Part shown: positions 8,493 to 17,822 of the stretch, in pieces
Numbering within the stretch: the stretch's first letter is position 1
Layout of the letters: every line of letters begins with the position of its first letter
DNA from: Thalassocella blandensis
GTDB lineage: Bacteria; Pseudomonadota; Gammaproteobacteria; Pseudomonadales; Cellvibrionaceae
Reading direction: 5' to 3'
NCBI GenBank assembly: GCA_902141825.1
Contig: CABFPG010000010.1
Location: forward strand, 124,001-188,000
Length of the DNA stretch: 64,000 nt
Notes under the pieces: generated by a model
What the model saw: the letters and a program-made list of their open reading frames with translations, nothing else
Told to the model about the DNA's origin: nothing
Database searches by the model: none
Program-made: the position numbers and the translations under genes

Positions 8493-9536
8493 ATGAAATT
8501 CCGACCGTTGGGAAATACTGACCAACAAGTAAGTGTGATTGGGCTTGGCACCATGACATGGGGTGAGCAAAATTCCGAACAGGAAGCGTTCGCACAAATG
8601 GATATGGCGATCGACTACGACATTAATATGTTTGATGTGGCCGAGATGTATCCAGTGCCTCCCCGGCAAGAAACACAAGGACGAACGGAACAATATATTG
8701 GTAATTGGTTAAGTGCGCGTAAATGTCGCGATAAAATTTTTCTCGCTACTAAAGTGGCAGGACCAGTCGCTCGCAATAGCGGCATGGCACATTTACGTGG
8801 CGGGCCAAGGTTAAACCGCGAGCATATTCAGCAAGCGGTAGAAGCATCGTTAAAGCGCCTGCAAACAGATCATATTGATTTATATCAGGTCCATTGGCCG
8901 GAACGTGCGACTAATTTTTTTGGACGGCTCGACTATGAACACAGCGAAGAGGATGTAGTGAGCATCGAAGAAACGCTGCAAGCGCTCAATGAGCTGGTTC
9001 AAGCAGGCAAGGTACGTTATATCGGAATTTCAAATGAAACACCGTGGGGGATGATGGAGTATTTGCGTCTTGCCCGTGAGCAGAATCTGGAGAGAATTGT
9101 ATCGATCCAGAATCCTTATAATTTACTAAACCGTTCATTTGATGTTGGGGCTGCGGAAATATCGATCCGTGAAAAAGTCAGTTTGCTTCCTTATTCACCG
9201 TTGGCCTTTGGTGTATTGTCTGGCAAATACCTGCAAGGTTCAAAACCAGACGGAGCGCGGTTAACACTGTTTGATCGTTTTACCCGCTACACCAATCCGC
9301 AGGCCATGCAGGCAACACAGGCTTACGTCGAACTTGCACAACAGCACAGCCTGGACCCTTCGCAAATGGCACTGGCATTTGTAAATGATCGGCAAACGGT
9401 TGCCTCCAATTTAATTGGAGCAACGAACCTGGAACAGCTCAAAACCAATATTGAAAGTGTGAACCTCCAGTTAAGCGAAGAGGTTCTGGACGGGATTGAG
9501 GCGATACATAAGCAGTTCTCCAACCCGGCACCTTAA
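8493..9536 (+). CDS. tas: NADP(H)-dependent aldo/keto reductase, Tas-type
   Basis: The protein closely follows E. coli Tas throughout its 347 residues: GLGTMTWGEQNSE near the start, DVAEMYPVPPR with the AKR catalytic Asp/Tyr region, the LYQVHWPERATNFFG strand with the active-site His, SIQNPYNLLNRSFDVG, and the NLEQLKTNIESV end. Aldo/keto reductases reduce carbonyls with NADPH; Tas itself has no firmly known physiological substrate. An AAAGAGGAG ribosome-binding site precedes the ATG by about 7 bases. The gene stands alone between fabV and an acyltransferase gene. Confidence 0.93.
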   Translation: MKFRPLGNTDQQVSVIGLGTMTWGEQNSEQEAFAQMDMAIDYDINMFDVAEMYPVPPRQETQGRTEQYIGNWLSARKCRDKIFLATKVAGPVARNSGMAHLRGGPRLNREHIQQAVEASLKRLQTDHIDLYQVHWPERATNFFGRLDYEHSEEDVVSIEETLQALNELVQAGKVRYIGISNETPWGMMEYLRLAREQNLERIVSIQNPYNLLNRSFDVGAAEISIREKVSLLPYSPLAFGVLSGKYLQGSKPDGARLTLFDRFTRYTNPQAMQATQAYVELAQQHSLDPSQMALAFVNDRQTVASNLIGATNLEQLKTNIESVNLQLSEEVLDGIEAIHKQFSNPAP

Positions 9537-9709
9537 TCGGACGCTCAGGTGGGGTCTATTTCCGTCGCAGTCAAAGTGGTGAGCCGGGAATTCTGCATGC
9601 GCGTGATATGTGTTTCTGAAGGTACCCCGACATTGGCAAGCACGACTTTTGTTGAGCTTGCCTCTATAATGGCGCGCCTTGAAAACAATGATTAGCTATT
9701 AGACGATCT

Positions 9710-10738
9710 ATGGAAAAACCCCATTTTACACCTGCGCTGCTGCATCCGCGTTACTGGCCAGTTTGGCTGGGCATGGGATTTTGGGCATTGCTGACCCAGC
9801 TCTTACCTTTCCGTGTGCAAATGCTTTTGGGGGGCTGGATTGGTCGCTTGGCGGCCTGCCTGAGTCCCAGTCGGCGCATCGTTGCACGCAAAAACTTAGC
9901 ATTGTGCTTTCCCGATCTGAGTGAAAAGCAGCGGGAAGAATTATTCTGGCAATCAATGGAGTCTATTGGTCGCGGCTTGTTTGACACGGCAGTTGCCTGG
10001 TTCTGGCCCTATTTCCGGCAGAAAAAGATTATTGAGGTGCAGGGGCTTGAGCACCTGGTAGAGGCTCAGGCAAAAGGGCAGGGCGTGCTGTTTATCGGAG
10101 TGCATTTTACATCGCTGGAAATTGCCGGTCCGGGGGTCAATCGGAATCATCCCTATCCCATATTTGCGGTATACCGTCCCCATAATAATGCGGCATACGA
10201 TTATATTCAGGCAAAAGGCCGAGAGCGCGTAGGCAGTGGATATTCTGTGCTCAGTCGCAATGACGCACGTGGAATGGTTAAAGTACTGCGCAGCGGGGCC
10301 GCGGTGTCTTATTTGCCTGATCAGGACTATGGTCACAAGCACAGCGTGTTCGCTCCATTTTTCGGAATAGAGGCGGCGACCATCGCATCAGCAGGACAAC
10401 TGTTAAAACTGGGTAAAGCCGTGCCTATTGGTTACACAGCCGTACGTAAGCGGGATCACTCGGGCTATCTTGTACGGATTCATCCACAGTCCTGTTTTGA
10501 GGGGCTAGGGCAGGGCGATGATGTGCAGGACGCCGAAGCGATCAATCGATTTGTGCAAGAGCGTGTTATGGAATACCCCGAGCAGTTTCTCTGGGTGCAT
10601 CGCAGATTTAAAAGCCGACCGGACCACGATCGCGACTTTTATGGGTTAAGAGAGACGAAAGCCTTTAAAAAGCGGCAGAAGCGGCGAAAAAAACAGCAGG
10701 AATTGCAAGACAAATCCTCTTCTAAAAGCACTGATTAA
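9710..10738 (+). CDS. LpxL/HtrB-family lipid A acyltransferase
   Basis: This 342-residue inner-membrane enzyme belongs to the family that adds secondary acyl chains to lipid A precursors from acyl-ACP. The catalytic H-x4-E motif is HFTSLE (H132, E137), an N-terminal hydrophobic segment (about residues 16-33) anchors it, and PDQDYGHKHSVFAPFFG and FLWVHRRFKSRP match the conserved later blocks. The C-terminal 25 residues are very rich in Lys, Arg and Gln and look like a lineage-specific tail. Whether it is the LpxL or LpxM step cannot be told from motifs, although HFTSLE resembles LpxL. A short gap separates it from dapA. Confidence 0.9.
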   Translation: MEKPHFTPALLHPRYWPVWLGMGFWALLTQLLPFRVQMLLGGWIGRLAACLSPSRRIVARKNLALCFPDLSEKQREELFWQSMESIGRGLFDTAVAWFWPYFRQKKIIEVQGLEHLVEAQAKGQGVLFIGVHFTSLEIAGPGVNRNHPYPIFAVYRPHNNAAYDYIQAKGRERVGSGYSVLSRNDARGMVKVLRSGAAVSYLPDQDYGHKHSVFAPFFGIEAATIASAGQLLKLGKAVPIGYTAVRKRDHSGYLVRIHPQSCFEGLGQGDDVQDAEAINRFVQERVMEYPEQFLWVHRRFKSRPDHDRDFYGLRETKAFKKRQKRRKKQQELQDKSSSKSTD

Positions 10739-10882
10739 TCATTGTACAAAGATTTACAGTGTTAAACACGAGAAAACCTTCATCTGAAGCGCTTATGAAG
10801 CACGCGCCTATTGAGCGCAGCGCCTTTGGTCAGTAATATGTCGCCCTTGATTTTCAGCCAGTCATTGTAAGTGGAGAACGCC

Positions 10883-11758
10883 ATGATACGAGGCAGTTTA
10901 GTTGCCCTAGTTACCCCAATGTTGCCAGATGGTTCACTGGATTGGGATAAACTGGCGTCACTTGTAGAATGGCATATTGAGCAGGGGACTCACGGCATTG
11001 TTGCTGTGGGAACGACCGGTGAATCTGCCACATTGGACATGTCAGAGCACATCGAAGTGGTGAAGCGTGTTGTGGATATTACGGCGGGTCGCGTGCCGGT
11101 GGTGGCTGGCACAGGTGCCAACTCCACTTCTGAAGCTCTTGAATTAACTCAGGGCGCAAAGCAAGCGGGTGCTGATGCCTGCCTGCTGGTTACACCCTAC
11201 TATAATAAGCCAACACAAGAAGGCTTATATCTCCACCATAAATACCTTGCAGATAAAGTGGCAATTCCTCAGTTATTATACAATGTCCCTGGCAGAACAG
11301 CGGTGGACATGAAGCCGGACACCGTTGCGCGCCTGGCTAAAGTTGACAACATTATCGGTATAAAAGAAGCCACTGCGGATATGCAGCGCTTGCAGGACAT
11401 TAAAGCGCGTGTAGACGAGGCATTCATACTCTTGTCCGGTGATGACGAAACTGCGGTGGAGTTCATGCGTCTGGGTGGCGTGGGTGAAATATCGGTAACG
11501 GCTAACATCGTCCCGGCGAAAACTGCAAAAATGTGTGAACTGTTACTGGACGGTAAGGTCGAAGAAGCCCGCCTGATTGACGCAGAAATTATGGGTTTGC
11601 ACAAAACGCTTTTCCTGGAGTCCAACCCGATTCCCGTAAAGTGGGCCTTACAGCGTATGGGTAAAATTGGCAAAGGCATTCGCTTGCCTTTAACTGAACT
11701 GGATGAGCGATTTCATGCAGAGCTTTACCAGGCGATGCAGCAAGCAAACGCAGTTTAG
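10883..11758 (+). CDS. dapA: 4-hydroxy-tetrahydrodipicolinate synthase
   Basis: DapA condenses pyruvate with aspartate semialdehyde, the first committed step toward diaminopimelate and lysine. With the start at the ATG at 10883 the protein has 291 residues, and key residues fall at E. coli positions: T44-T45, Y107, Y133 and the Schiff-base K161 in GIKEATAD. A GTG at 10871 is also in frame, but the GGAG at 10873-10876 is correctly spaced for the ATG. It is followed by bamC, a metallo-hydrolase and purC, an order known from Pseudomonas. Confidence 0.96.
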   Translation: MIRGSLVALVTPMLPDGSLDWDKLASLVEWHIEQGTHGIVAVGTTGESATLDMSEHIEVVKRVVDITAGRVPVVAGTGANSTSEALELTQGAKQAGADACLLVTPYYNKPTQEGLYLHHKYLADKVAIPQLLYNVPGRTAVDMKPDTVARLAKVDNIIGIKEATADMQRLQDIKARVDEAFILLSGDDETAVEFMRLGGVGEISVTANIVPAKTAKMCELLLDGKVEEARLIDAEIMGLHKTLFLESNPIPVKWALQRMGKIGKGIRLPLTELDERFHAELYQAMQQANAV

Positions 11759-11870
11759 TTGATAGAACAGGAATGAGTTGAGAGCTTGGCATTGGGTTAT
11801 ATGACACATTCTGCACATAACTTTAGTTTAAATCTCAGCGAAATAAATAATTCAGCACGATAGTTCAAGC

Positions 11871-13043
11871 ATGGTCATTCTAAAAAAAATATTCTCCTTT
11901 TTACTTTTTCCTCTTGCTCTTGTAAGCCTTCATGGGTGTTCCGTTTTTTACGGCGAAGAAGGTGTTTTTCGGGGTAAGACCAAAGATTACCTGCGAGCTG
12001 GAAGCATCGCACCTGTCAAAATTCCAGAAGATATGCAAAGTGCAAATCTATCCCCTTTGTATGTGATTCCAAAAATAGAAGCGGTTGACGATTTTGGAGA
12101 CACTATCAATTTGCAGGAATATGAAGTGCCTCAGCCCGCCGGTGCAAATACGGAAAAAGGTGAAGTCGGGGTTAAACTGCAGCGTATTGGTGAAGACAAA
12201 TGGATTTTCCTTAGCGCTTCCACCAGTCAGGTTTGGCCGCGCACACAAAACTTTTTGACACGCTACGGTATCCCTGTGGCCTCTGCCAACCCTGCACTTG
12301 GGGTTATTGAAACAGGTAATGTCGAATTTAAAGATGACCAGGAATATGTTTCCCGATTTAAAATTTTTATTCAGAAAGGGATTCATCCGGAAACGACCGA
12401 AATTCACCTGATCCAAACACAATTTCCAAAAGGTGAAACGGTCCCCAATATCACATGGGGAGATGAATCAGTCAGTATTGAAAAAGAGCGTCTGCTACTG
12501 GACGAACTGGCCGGCGTACTGGCGGAAAGCGTAAATAATAACAGCGCGTCGCTTCTGGGGCAGAACGTCGGTGGCGATGTTAAAGTGGCTTTTATGACGG
12601 TGAATAACGAACCCACCATGCGTTTGCGCTTACCTTTAGTGCGTGCGCGTGCGACTGTGGCTCATTCACTTCAACGTGAAGGTTTTAAACTGTGGGGTGA
12701 ATCTGTGGAAGATGGGATTTACTACGCTGGTTTTGATGACAACTATAAAGAAGATCGCGGCTGGGTCAGTAGCTTATTTCACGATGACCTCCCCGACAAA
12801 TCAAAATACCCTCTGACACAAGTCGTTCAGCATTTGTCGGATGCGCCTGAATCACAAGCATTGTTCAGTCAATTCAAAGATGCTAAATTTGCTGAACCAT
12901 TAAAGAAAGCCAAGGGCTATCTGGTGGTAATGACCACTTCGGGTAAAACCATGGATGTGGTGATTCGCGATGTTCGTGGAGAATATATCGCGAAGGAAGA
13001 AGCAAAAAATCTCTTACGTTTGTTAAGAAAGAACCTGATTTAA
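11871..13043 (+). CDS. bamC: Outer membrane assembly lipoprotein BamC
   Basis: BamC is a lipoprotein of the BAM complex that inserts beta-barrel proteins into the outer membrane. The sequence shows a lipoprotein signal with the acceptor Cys at residue 23 (SLHGC), an unstructured N-terminal part with LRAGSIAPVKIPEDM, the region that contacts BamD in the E. coli protein, and two helix-grip-like domains (about 110-220 and 250-385). At 390 residues it is slightly longer than E. coli BamC. Position right after dapA is the usual one in gammaproteobacteria. The other BAM gene here, bamA, lies 30 kb away. Confidence 0.92.
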   Translation: MVILKKIFSFLLFPLALVSLHGCSVFYGEEGVFRGKTKDYLRAGSIAPVKIPEDMQSANLSPLYVIPKIEAVDDFGDTINLQEYEVPQPAGANTEKGEVGVKLQRIGEDKWIFLSASTSQVWPRTQNFLTRYGIPVASANPALGVIETGNVEFKDDQEYVSRFKIFIQKGIHPETTEIHLIQTQFPKGETVPNITWGDESVSIEKERLLLDELAGVLAESVNNNSASLLGQNVGGDVKVAFMTVNNEPTMRLRLPLVRARATVAHSLQREGFKLWGESVEDGIYYAGFDDNYKEDRGWVSSLFHDDLPDKSKYPLTQVVQHLSDAPESQALFSQFKDAKFAEPLKKAKGYLVVMTTSGKTMDVVIRDVRGEYIAKEEAKNLLRLLRKNLI

Positions 13044-13071
13044 TTCAAATAGCGCTTTTGGGGGCGGTCCA

Positions 13072-13908
13072 TTGAAATTTGCGTCATTGGGCAGTGGCAG
13101 TTCTGGAAATGCCACCCTGGTTACTGATGATCAAACGCTTATTCTTATAGATTGCGGTTTCACGATAAAAGAAACCGTCAAGCGCTTGGCGCGGCTAGGG
13201 CTAGACCCGGAAAGCATTGACGCTATTATTGTGACGCACGAACACTCCGATCATGTGAAAGGTGTTGCACCGTTAGCGCGGAAATATAAGATCCCAGTAT
13301 TTATGACCGAGGGAACCTTCGCATCCCGTGACTATGGCCAATTTCCTGAATTACACTTAATTTGTCACTACGAACCTTTTGCTGTTGGCGATATACAGGT
13401 CCATCCTGTCGCAGTACCGCATGATGCTAGAGAACCCGCGCAATTTGTGTTTTCTAAACACGGTCAGCGTTTGGGAATATTAACCGATCTGGGAAGTGTG
13501 ACCTCACATGTCTTAGAGGCCTATCAGCAATGCCACGGTTTATTGGTTGAAGCGAATCACGATGTGCGAATGTTGTCTGAAGGCCCGTATCCGCTGAGTT
13601 TGAAGCGACGTGTTGCCAGTGCATGGGGGCATTTGAACAATAGTCAGACGGTAAATCTGTTGCAGGATCTGGATCTGAGTCAGATCGAACATTTGGTTAT
13701 TGGGCATATCAGCCGAACCAATAACACGGTAGATTGTGTGAGGCGTGAAATGGCCGTGTTCGAATCTTCAGAGCGCGATTTTCACGTGCATTATGCCTGC
13801 CAGGACGAAGGGTTCGACTGGTTATCGCTGGGTGAGTCTCTCTCAGACACTGCTGGCGCTGAAGAAAATAGCAAAGAAATTCCCGGCGCCACTGTCATCG
13901 CATGCTAA
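13072..13908 (+). CDS. MBL-fold metallo-hydrolase (YycJ/WalJ-like)
   Basis: The 278-residue protein starts with FASLGSGSSGNATLV and carries the metallo-beta-lactamase motif THEHSDH (about residues 57-63), further His/Asp ligands in HDAREP and LTDLGSV, and GHISRTNN near the end. This is the compact single-domain group that includes WalJ/YycJ and is often linked to DNA or RNA phosphoester hydrolysis; the function of the gammaproteobacterial members is not established. The start is a TTG preceded by a GGGGCGG ribosome-binding site. It lies 28 bases after bamC and before purC, so probably in one operon. The last 25 residues are poorly conserved in appearance. Confidence 0.88.
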   Translation: MKFASLGSGSSGNATLVTDDQTLILIDCGFTIKETVKRLARLGLDPESIDAIIVTHEHSDHVKGVAPLARKYKIPVFMTEGTFASRDYGQFPELHLICHYEPFAVGDIQVHPVAVPHDAREPAQFVFSKHGQRLGILTDLGSVTSHVLEAYQQCHGLLVEANHDVRMLSEGPYPLSLKRRVASAWGHLNNSQTVNLLQDLDLSQIEHLVIGHISRTNNTVDCVRREMAVFESSERDFHVHYACQDEGFDWLSLGESLSDTAGAEENSKEIPGATVIAC

Positions 13909-14044
13909 AATCTAGATCTGATCTGGCGCAAGCTTCCGGGAACTATTTGTCCTCGTGCAAGCGACGCCACATACTATTAAATGAAAGTCACTTTAATTTT
14001 GTCGGTTAATGACCGTATTTAGTTAATTTAAGAAGGTAGAAACA

Positions 14045-14761
14045 ATGGAAAAAAGAAGCGAACTTTACGCTGGTAAAGCCAAATCCGTTTTCACAACGGA
14101 CGACCCAGACTTATTAGTACTGGTGTTTCGCAATGACACTTCTGCCTTCGATGGAAAAAAAGTAGAGCAGCTTGACCGTAAAGGCATGGTTAACAATAAG
14201 TTTAATGCCTTTATTATGGAGAAGCTTAAAGAAGCTGGTATTCCAACGCATTTCGAAACACTACTGAGTGACAACGAAGCATTGGTGAAAAAATTGGACA
14301 TGCTGCCACTGGAGTGTGTTGTTCGAAATCGAGCGGCGGGATCAATTTGTCGCAGGTACGGTATCGAAGAGGGTAAAGAGTTACTGCCGCCAACTTTCGA
14401 GTTCTTTTATAAGAGCGATGCGCTGGGTGATCCGATGGTAAATGAATACCATGTGCGTTCATTTGAGTGGGCAACCGATGAGCAGGTTGCCAAAATGAAA
14501 GAGCTGACTTTTGCCGTGAACGACGTTCTCAAAGCCCTGTTTTTGCAAGGCAATATGTTGCTTGTGGATTATAAGTTGGAATTTGGCATGTTTAACGGAG
14601 AAGTGACTCTCGGGGATGAGTTTTCGCCTGATGGTTGTCGAATCTGGGATGCCGAAACTAAAGAAAAACTGGATAAAGATCGTTTCCGTCAAGACCTGGG
14701 CAATGTGGTGGAATCATACGAACTGGTCGGTCGTCGACTGGGTTTGGATTTTGATGCTTAG
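14045..14761 (+). CDS. purC: Phosphoribosylaminoimidazole-succinocarboxamide synthase
   Basis: PurC joins aspartate to CAIR with ATP in purine synthesis. The 238-residue protein has the family signatures YAGKAKSVF near the start, [40 protein letters not shown] and [14 protein letters not shown]. An AAGAAGGT ribosome-binding site precedes the ATG. It ends the dapA-bamC-MBL-purC block; a GC-rich hairpin lies 45 bases further on, and then almost 700 bases without genes. Confidence 0.97.
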   Translation: MEKRSELYAGKAKSVFTTDDPDLLVLVFRNDTSAFDGKKVEQLDRKGMVNNKFNAFIMEKLKEAGIPTHFETLLSDNEALVKKLDMLPLECVVRNRAAGSICRRYGIEEGKELLPPTFEFFYKSDALGDPMVNEYHVRSFEWATDEQVAKMKELTFAVNDVLKALFLQGNMLLVDYKLEFGMFNGEVTLGDEFSPDGCRIWDAETKEKLDKDRFRQDLGNVVESYELVGRRLGLDFDA

Positions 14762-14804
14762 TATCGGGTGTGAGTAAGTGCTTCGCTCTTAAGTGTTAGA
14801 TCCA

Positions 14805-14822
14805 GCGCGCCGCATGGCGCGC
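14805..14822 (+). other. GC-rich hairpin after purC
   Basis: GCGCGCC and GGCGCGC form a perfect 7-bp stem around a GCAT loop. No T-run follows, so it is not a standard terminator, but it may stabilise the 3' end of the purC transcript. Confidence 0.5.
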
Positions 14823-15445
14823 AAAGTGTCAATATTTCAGGCGTCAGGCTGCGTGTAAACGCTTCTGCACGATATTTCCTAAAAAATCGATAATTTTCAT
14901 TGATTTATTAAAAAGGTGTTACGGCTGTGTTACCGCTTGTTAGTGGTTACTTTCGCAACATCTCGTTTTTCCGTGTCCGCTCGCAATCTTTTTTCCACAA
15001 TGTGTAACCGTAGTTCCCATTGATACCCTAATGTTTCAAAAATGTGACAGTTTGATTAATCGGCGAGCTAAATCATTGAAAAATAAGGCAAAAATATATG
15101 GTCAATAAAAGTACAGTTTTGCTGGATGCCTGTAAAAATGCCCTTTGGGGGCAGTTGTAAAACTGTTTATCACAGAGTTATCCACAAAAAATGTGGATAA
15201 CCAACTTTTTGATCAATATTACAAAACTGTGAATTGTTACTATGAGTGCCATATCGATTTATTCACTCATTTGAAGTGGATAAAATCGGTAAATTGCACG
15301 TTTTTGTATGTAAAACAATCAAATTTGAGATTGATGTGGAAAATTAAATAGTACGAATTGCCAGGCAAAAAAGTGAAAAATTTATGTCGTGGTTTATACT
15401 CATATAGACATAAATATCAATGTCTCTTTTGGGGAGAGAGTATAA
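14823..15445. other. AT-rich gene-free region with a cluster of DnaA-box-like sites
   Basis: No convincing gene lies here. Five 9-mers match the DnaA box closely: TTTTCCACA at 14991, a perfect TTATCCACA at 15178, its perfect inverse TGTGGATAA at 15192, AGTGGATAA at 15275 and TGTGGAAAA at 15335. The two perfect boxes face each other five bases apart. An ATTATCACA-like variant lies just before the first perfect box (TTATCACA at 15167). The region is AT-rich. It could be a DnaA-binding locus or an origin; neither dnaA nor other origin-flanking genes are nearby. Confidence 0.55.
15380..15415 (+). promoter_or_regulatory. Inverted repeat around a -10 box before a PilZ gene
   Basis: ATTTATGTC at 15380-15388 and GACATAAAT at 15407-15415 are perfect 9-bp arms. 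A TATACT that fits a -10 box lies between them at 15395-15400, so a dimeric regulator bound to the arms would control this promoter. Confidence 0.5.
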
Positions 15446-15715
15446 GTGGATGAACGTAGGAAATATGAACGAACGCCGACGGCCATAAGGGTCGAGATGC
15501 GGCATCCCGCCTTTGGCACAATTGTGGGGTTTGCAAAAGACATTTCAGATGGTGGCGCTCAAGTGACCATTGAAAATCACCCCGCACCACCTGTGGGTAC
15601 CGTCGTAAAAGTTCAGTTTAAAAAAATGATCGGGCCGATTAACGCCGAACCTGTCAATATGAAAGTTGTGCACGCACAACGTAATACTATTGGTTTAATG
15701 TTCCAGCCTAAGTAG
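15446..15715 (+). CDS. PilZ-domain protein (small, single domain)
   Basis: The 89-residue protein is one PilZ domain, a c-di-GMP receptor fold. It has the RxxxR-type start in ERRKYERTP and the second binding motif DISDGGAQV (D/NxSxxG). It has no other domain, like PilZ adaptors that change the behaviour of a partner protein. The start is a GTG with a strong GGGGAG ribosome-binding site. A promoter with a flanking inverted repeat lies just upstream. Its end is five bases from the convergent LRR lipoprotein gene. Two GGDEF/EAL proteins in the window could set the c-di-GMP level it reads. Confidence 0.88.
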   Translation: MDERRKYERTPTAIRVEMRHPAFGTIVGFAKDISDGGAQVTIENHPAPPVGTVVKVQFKKMIGPINAEPVNMKVVHAQRNTIGLMFQPK

Positions 15716-15719
15716 CTCT

Positions 15720-16238
15720 TTAAGCACCACAGTGCTCCGGTCTCTCAATGTTTAACTTTGAAGAATCTTCAGGCAATGTTGCGCAGTCAGCCGTAACATT
15801 GCCTTTCGTGTAAATGCGTTCCAGTTTTTGTAAAGCTTTCAAAGTGGTGAAGTTGACCACTTGATTTCGACGCAGATCCAATTGTCTTAAATCCTTCAAT
15901 TGTCCAAGAATCTCTATATTACGCAGCTGATTTTGTGCAAGACCAAGTTGTTGTAATCCGTCGAATGTTTCAATCCCTGCCAGCGACTGAATGTTTCCAG
16001 GAGGGCAGGCCAGTTTTTTCAGTTCGCCGGCTTTAAAGATAGCTTGTTCCGCGATAGCTCCCTCGACACATTTTCGTAATGCTGCATCGTTTATTTGAAA
16101 GGCGTTAAACAGCGGGGGTGGTTCGTAAACCACGTTTTCGTTAATTGCAAAAGAGTAACGCTGGCAGGCACTTAGCAGGCAGAGTGCTGGTATTAATAGG
16201 AAAAGGTATGGAGAGTTTCCCAAGGGTTTTGCTGTCAT
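15720..16238 (-). CDS. Leucine-rich-repeat lipoprotein
   Basis: The 172-residue protein has a lipoprotein signal with lipobox LLSAC (Cys 25) and then a short run of leucine-rich repeats: IQSLAGIETFDGLQQLGLAQNQL, followed by IEILGQLKDLRQLDLRRNQV and a third partial unit. The spacing resembles internalin-like bacterial LRRs. A pair of Cys residues (near 57 and 78) may cap the repeats, and two more occur near the C-terminus. Such proteins usually bind other proteins; the partner is unknown. It sits in the envelope by signal type and is transcribed toward the PilZ gene. Confidence 0.8.
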   Translation of the reverse strand: MTAKPLGNSPYLFLLIPALCLLSACQRYSFAINENVVYEPPPLFNAFQINDAALRKCVEGAIAEQAIFKAGELKKLACPPGNIQSLAGIETFDGLQQLGLAQNQLRNIEILGQLKDLRQLDLRRNQVVNFTTLKALQKLERIYTKGNVTADCATLPEDSSKLNIERPEHCGA

Positions 16239-16731
16239 AAAAGCTCAATATTCAGTTAGAAAAGGTGGATGTTTTTCTGGTGAATTTAACTCAACAGAAA
16301 GTGTCTTGTAGTTTACAAATTTAAACGTAAATTTTGTTACTTTAGCCACAGATTTTCATATTTAAAAGCAGGCTTATCGCCTTATACTAGGCGCGCTTTT
16401 TCCGAGGGCGCGTTAAAGGTTAGCCCTCAGATTCGCCATTGTGTGCCAACATCAGACCTCTGCTATTGATAAGTGGCGGGAACTTGGCAGGGTTTTTGAA
16501 TCTTATGTTGAAAAAGGCGGCAGACAATTTAACGGCGAGTGCGCAAGTGCTTAAATTAAGCGCTTAACATTAGAATTTAAAGAAAGTTGCGGGATCGTTA
16601 GATCGCGTGTGACAGAGTTTTGTAAAGGGCGGTTAATGTTCAGCTTCCGTTAATTCATCGGCTAGCAATATATCGCAATACAATACACATCGTACATTAC
16701 GTACAGAAAGTTAAAAAAAGAGGAGATTAAC
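16239..16731. other. Gene-free stretch of about 490 bases before the OmpA-family gene
   Basis: No gene is visible. It must hold the promoters of the divergent LRR and OmpA-family genes. A TATACT at 16383 could be a -10 box reading to the right, which would give the OmpA-family gene a leader of about 340 bases; its -35 match is poor. Confidence 0.4.
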
Positions 16732-17382
16732 ATGCGACGCATAGCAGTATTAGCATCGGCATTAACATTAGCAGCTTGTACATCCACCGATCCTTATACC
16801 GGACAAACAAAAACCAGCAATACTGCCAAAGGGGCAGGTATCGGTGCAGTTACAGGTGCTGTAATTGGAGCGGCAACGTCCAGTAAGAAAGATCGTGAAA
16901 AAGGTATATTGACCGGTGCCGCTGCCGGTGCCGCTGTTGGTGGTGGTGTTGGCTTCTATATGGACAAGCAAGAGGCGAAATTGCGTCAAGAACTTGCGGG
17001 CTCCGGCGTACAAGTCCAGCGCTCGGGCGACACTATTAATTTGATTATGCCTGGTAACATCACATTTGCGACGGGCAAGTATAATATTCGTTCAGATTTT
17101 TACTCTGTTTTAGACTCTGTGGCAAAAGTGTTAGCTGAGTTTAAAGATACCGCCATAGTCGCTTCTGGTCATACAGACTCTACAGGTTCATCTGAAATGA
17201 ACCAGACGTTGAGTGAAAACCGTGCGGGGAGCATTAAACGTTATCTGGCCGATAGTGGTGTAGCTGCGGGCCGTATTCAGGCCGTAGGTTATGGTGAGCG
17301 CTATCCTCTGGCAAGCAACAATACTGCCGCCGGTCGTGAGCAAAACCGACGAGTTGAATTGAAGCTGGAACCGCTTAAGTAA
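16732..17382 (+). CDS. OmpA-family lipoprotein with glycine zipper (YiaD-like)
   Basis: This 216-residue protein begins with a lipoprotein signal (LTLAAC, Cys 16), continues with glycine-zipper segments GAGIGAVTGAVIGAAT and GAAAGAAVGGGVGF that probably sit in or near the membrane, and ends in an OmpA C-terminal peptidoglycan-binding domain (about 105-216) with the SGHTDSTGSSEMNQTLSENRA motif and NRRVEL near the end. Such proteins tie the outer membrane to peptidoglycan. E. coli YiaD has the same layout. A strong AAAGAGGAG ribosome-binding site precedes the ATG. Confidence 0.93.
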   Translation: MRRIAVLASALTLAACTSTDPYTGQTKTSNTAKGAGIGAVTGAVIGAATSSKKDREKGILTGAAAGAAVGGGVGFYMDKQEAKLRQELAGSGVQVQRSGDTINLIMPGNITFATGKYNIRSDFYSVLDSVAKVLAEFKDTAIVASGHTDSTGSSEMNQTLSENRAGSIKRYLADSGVAAGRIQAVGYGERYPLASNNTAAGREQNRRVELKLEPLK

Positions 17383-17822
17383 ACCGTATCTTCGTTAACG
17401 CGTTTTACTTTTATTGCGCTTCACCAACCGGGCAGTCTGTTTAAAGCAGGGTGCTCGGTGATCGTTTGTGGTGGATTGTTCGCTCTCAGTTATGATCCTC
17501 ACGACGTTCCTTGAAAGAGACGATTCTTAACAGAGACGAGTCTGAAAAGAAGACGAACAGGTTAGGCGTTAAAACGCTACAAACCACTAATTGCCGCTTT
17601 TTGTCTTATGAATTGGGGATTCGCTTCTGTGCCGCCGCCCACATGGATGTTGTGGGGCGACATCTCGGCGGTTGCAGGGGCGAATGCCCAAGTCATGACT
17701 TGCTGGTGTGATTTTTCTAACGCCTCACATACTTGGCTTATGTCCAGGTTGGTTGGCTACCACACTGCCTTCATTTCCTTTCATTTTTCTTCTAATTCTA
17801 TTGCTTGGTTTTTGGTTTCTGA
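17383..17822. other. Gene-free stretch of about 440 bases
   Basis: No supported gene. AGAGACG recurs at 17516 and 17532, and AAGACG near 17550, a weak 16-base period. The right half, with overlapping short reading frames, grades into the 15-bp array that follows. Confidence 0.4.

Noticed and set aside
8318-8521. Frame crossing the 14-bp array before tas
   Set aside because: It exists only because the array lacks stops, and overlaps the tas start.
14991-15343. Firm call of the chromosome origin
   Set aside because: Box density is suggestive, but dnaA, dnaN, gyrB, rpmH and parAB are absent and skew cannot be seen from one window.
15145-15351. 68-codon frame in the DnaA-box region
   Set aside because: AT-rich noncoding composition, no ribosome-binding site; it is explained by the regulatory region.
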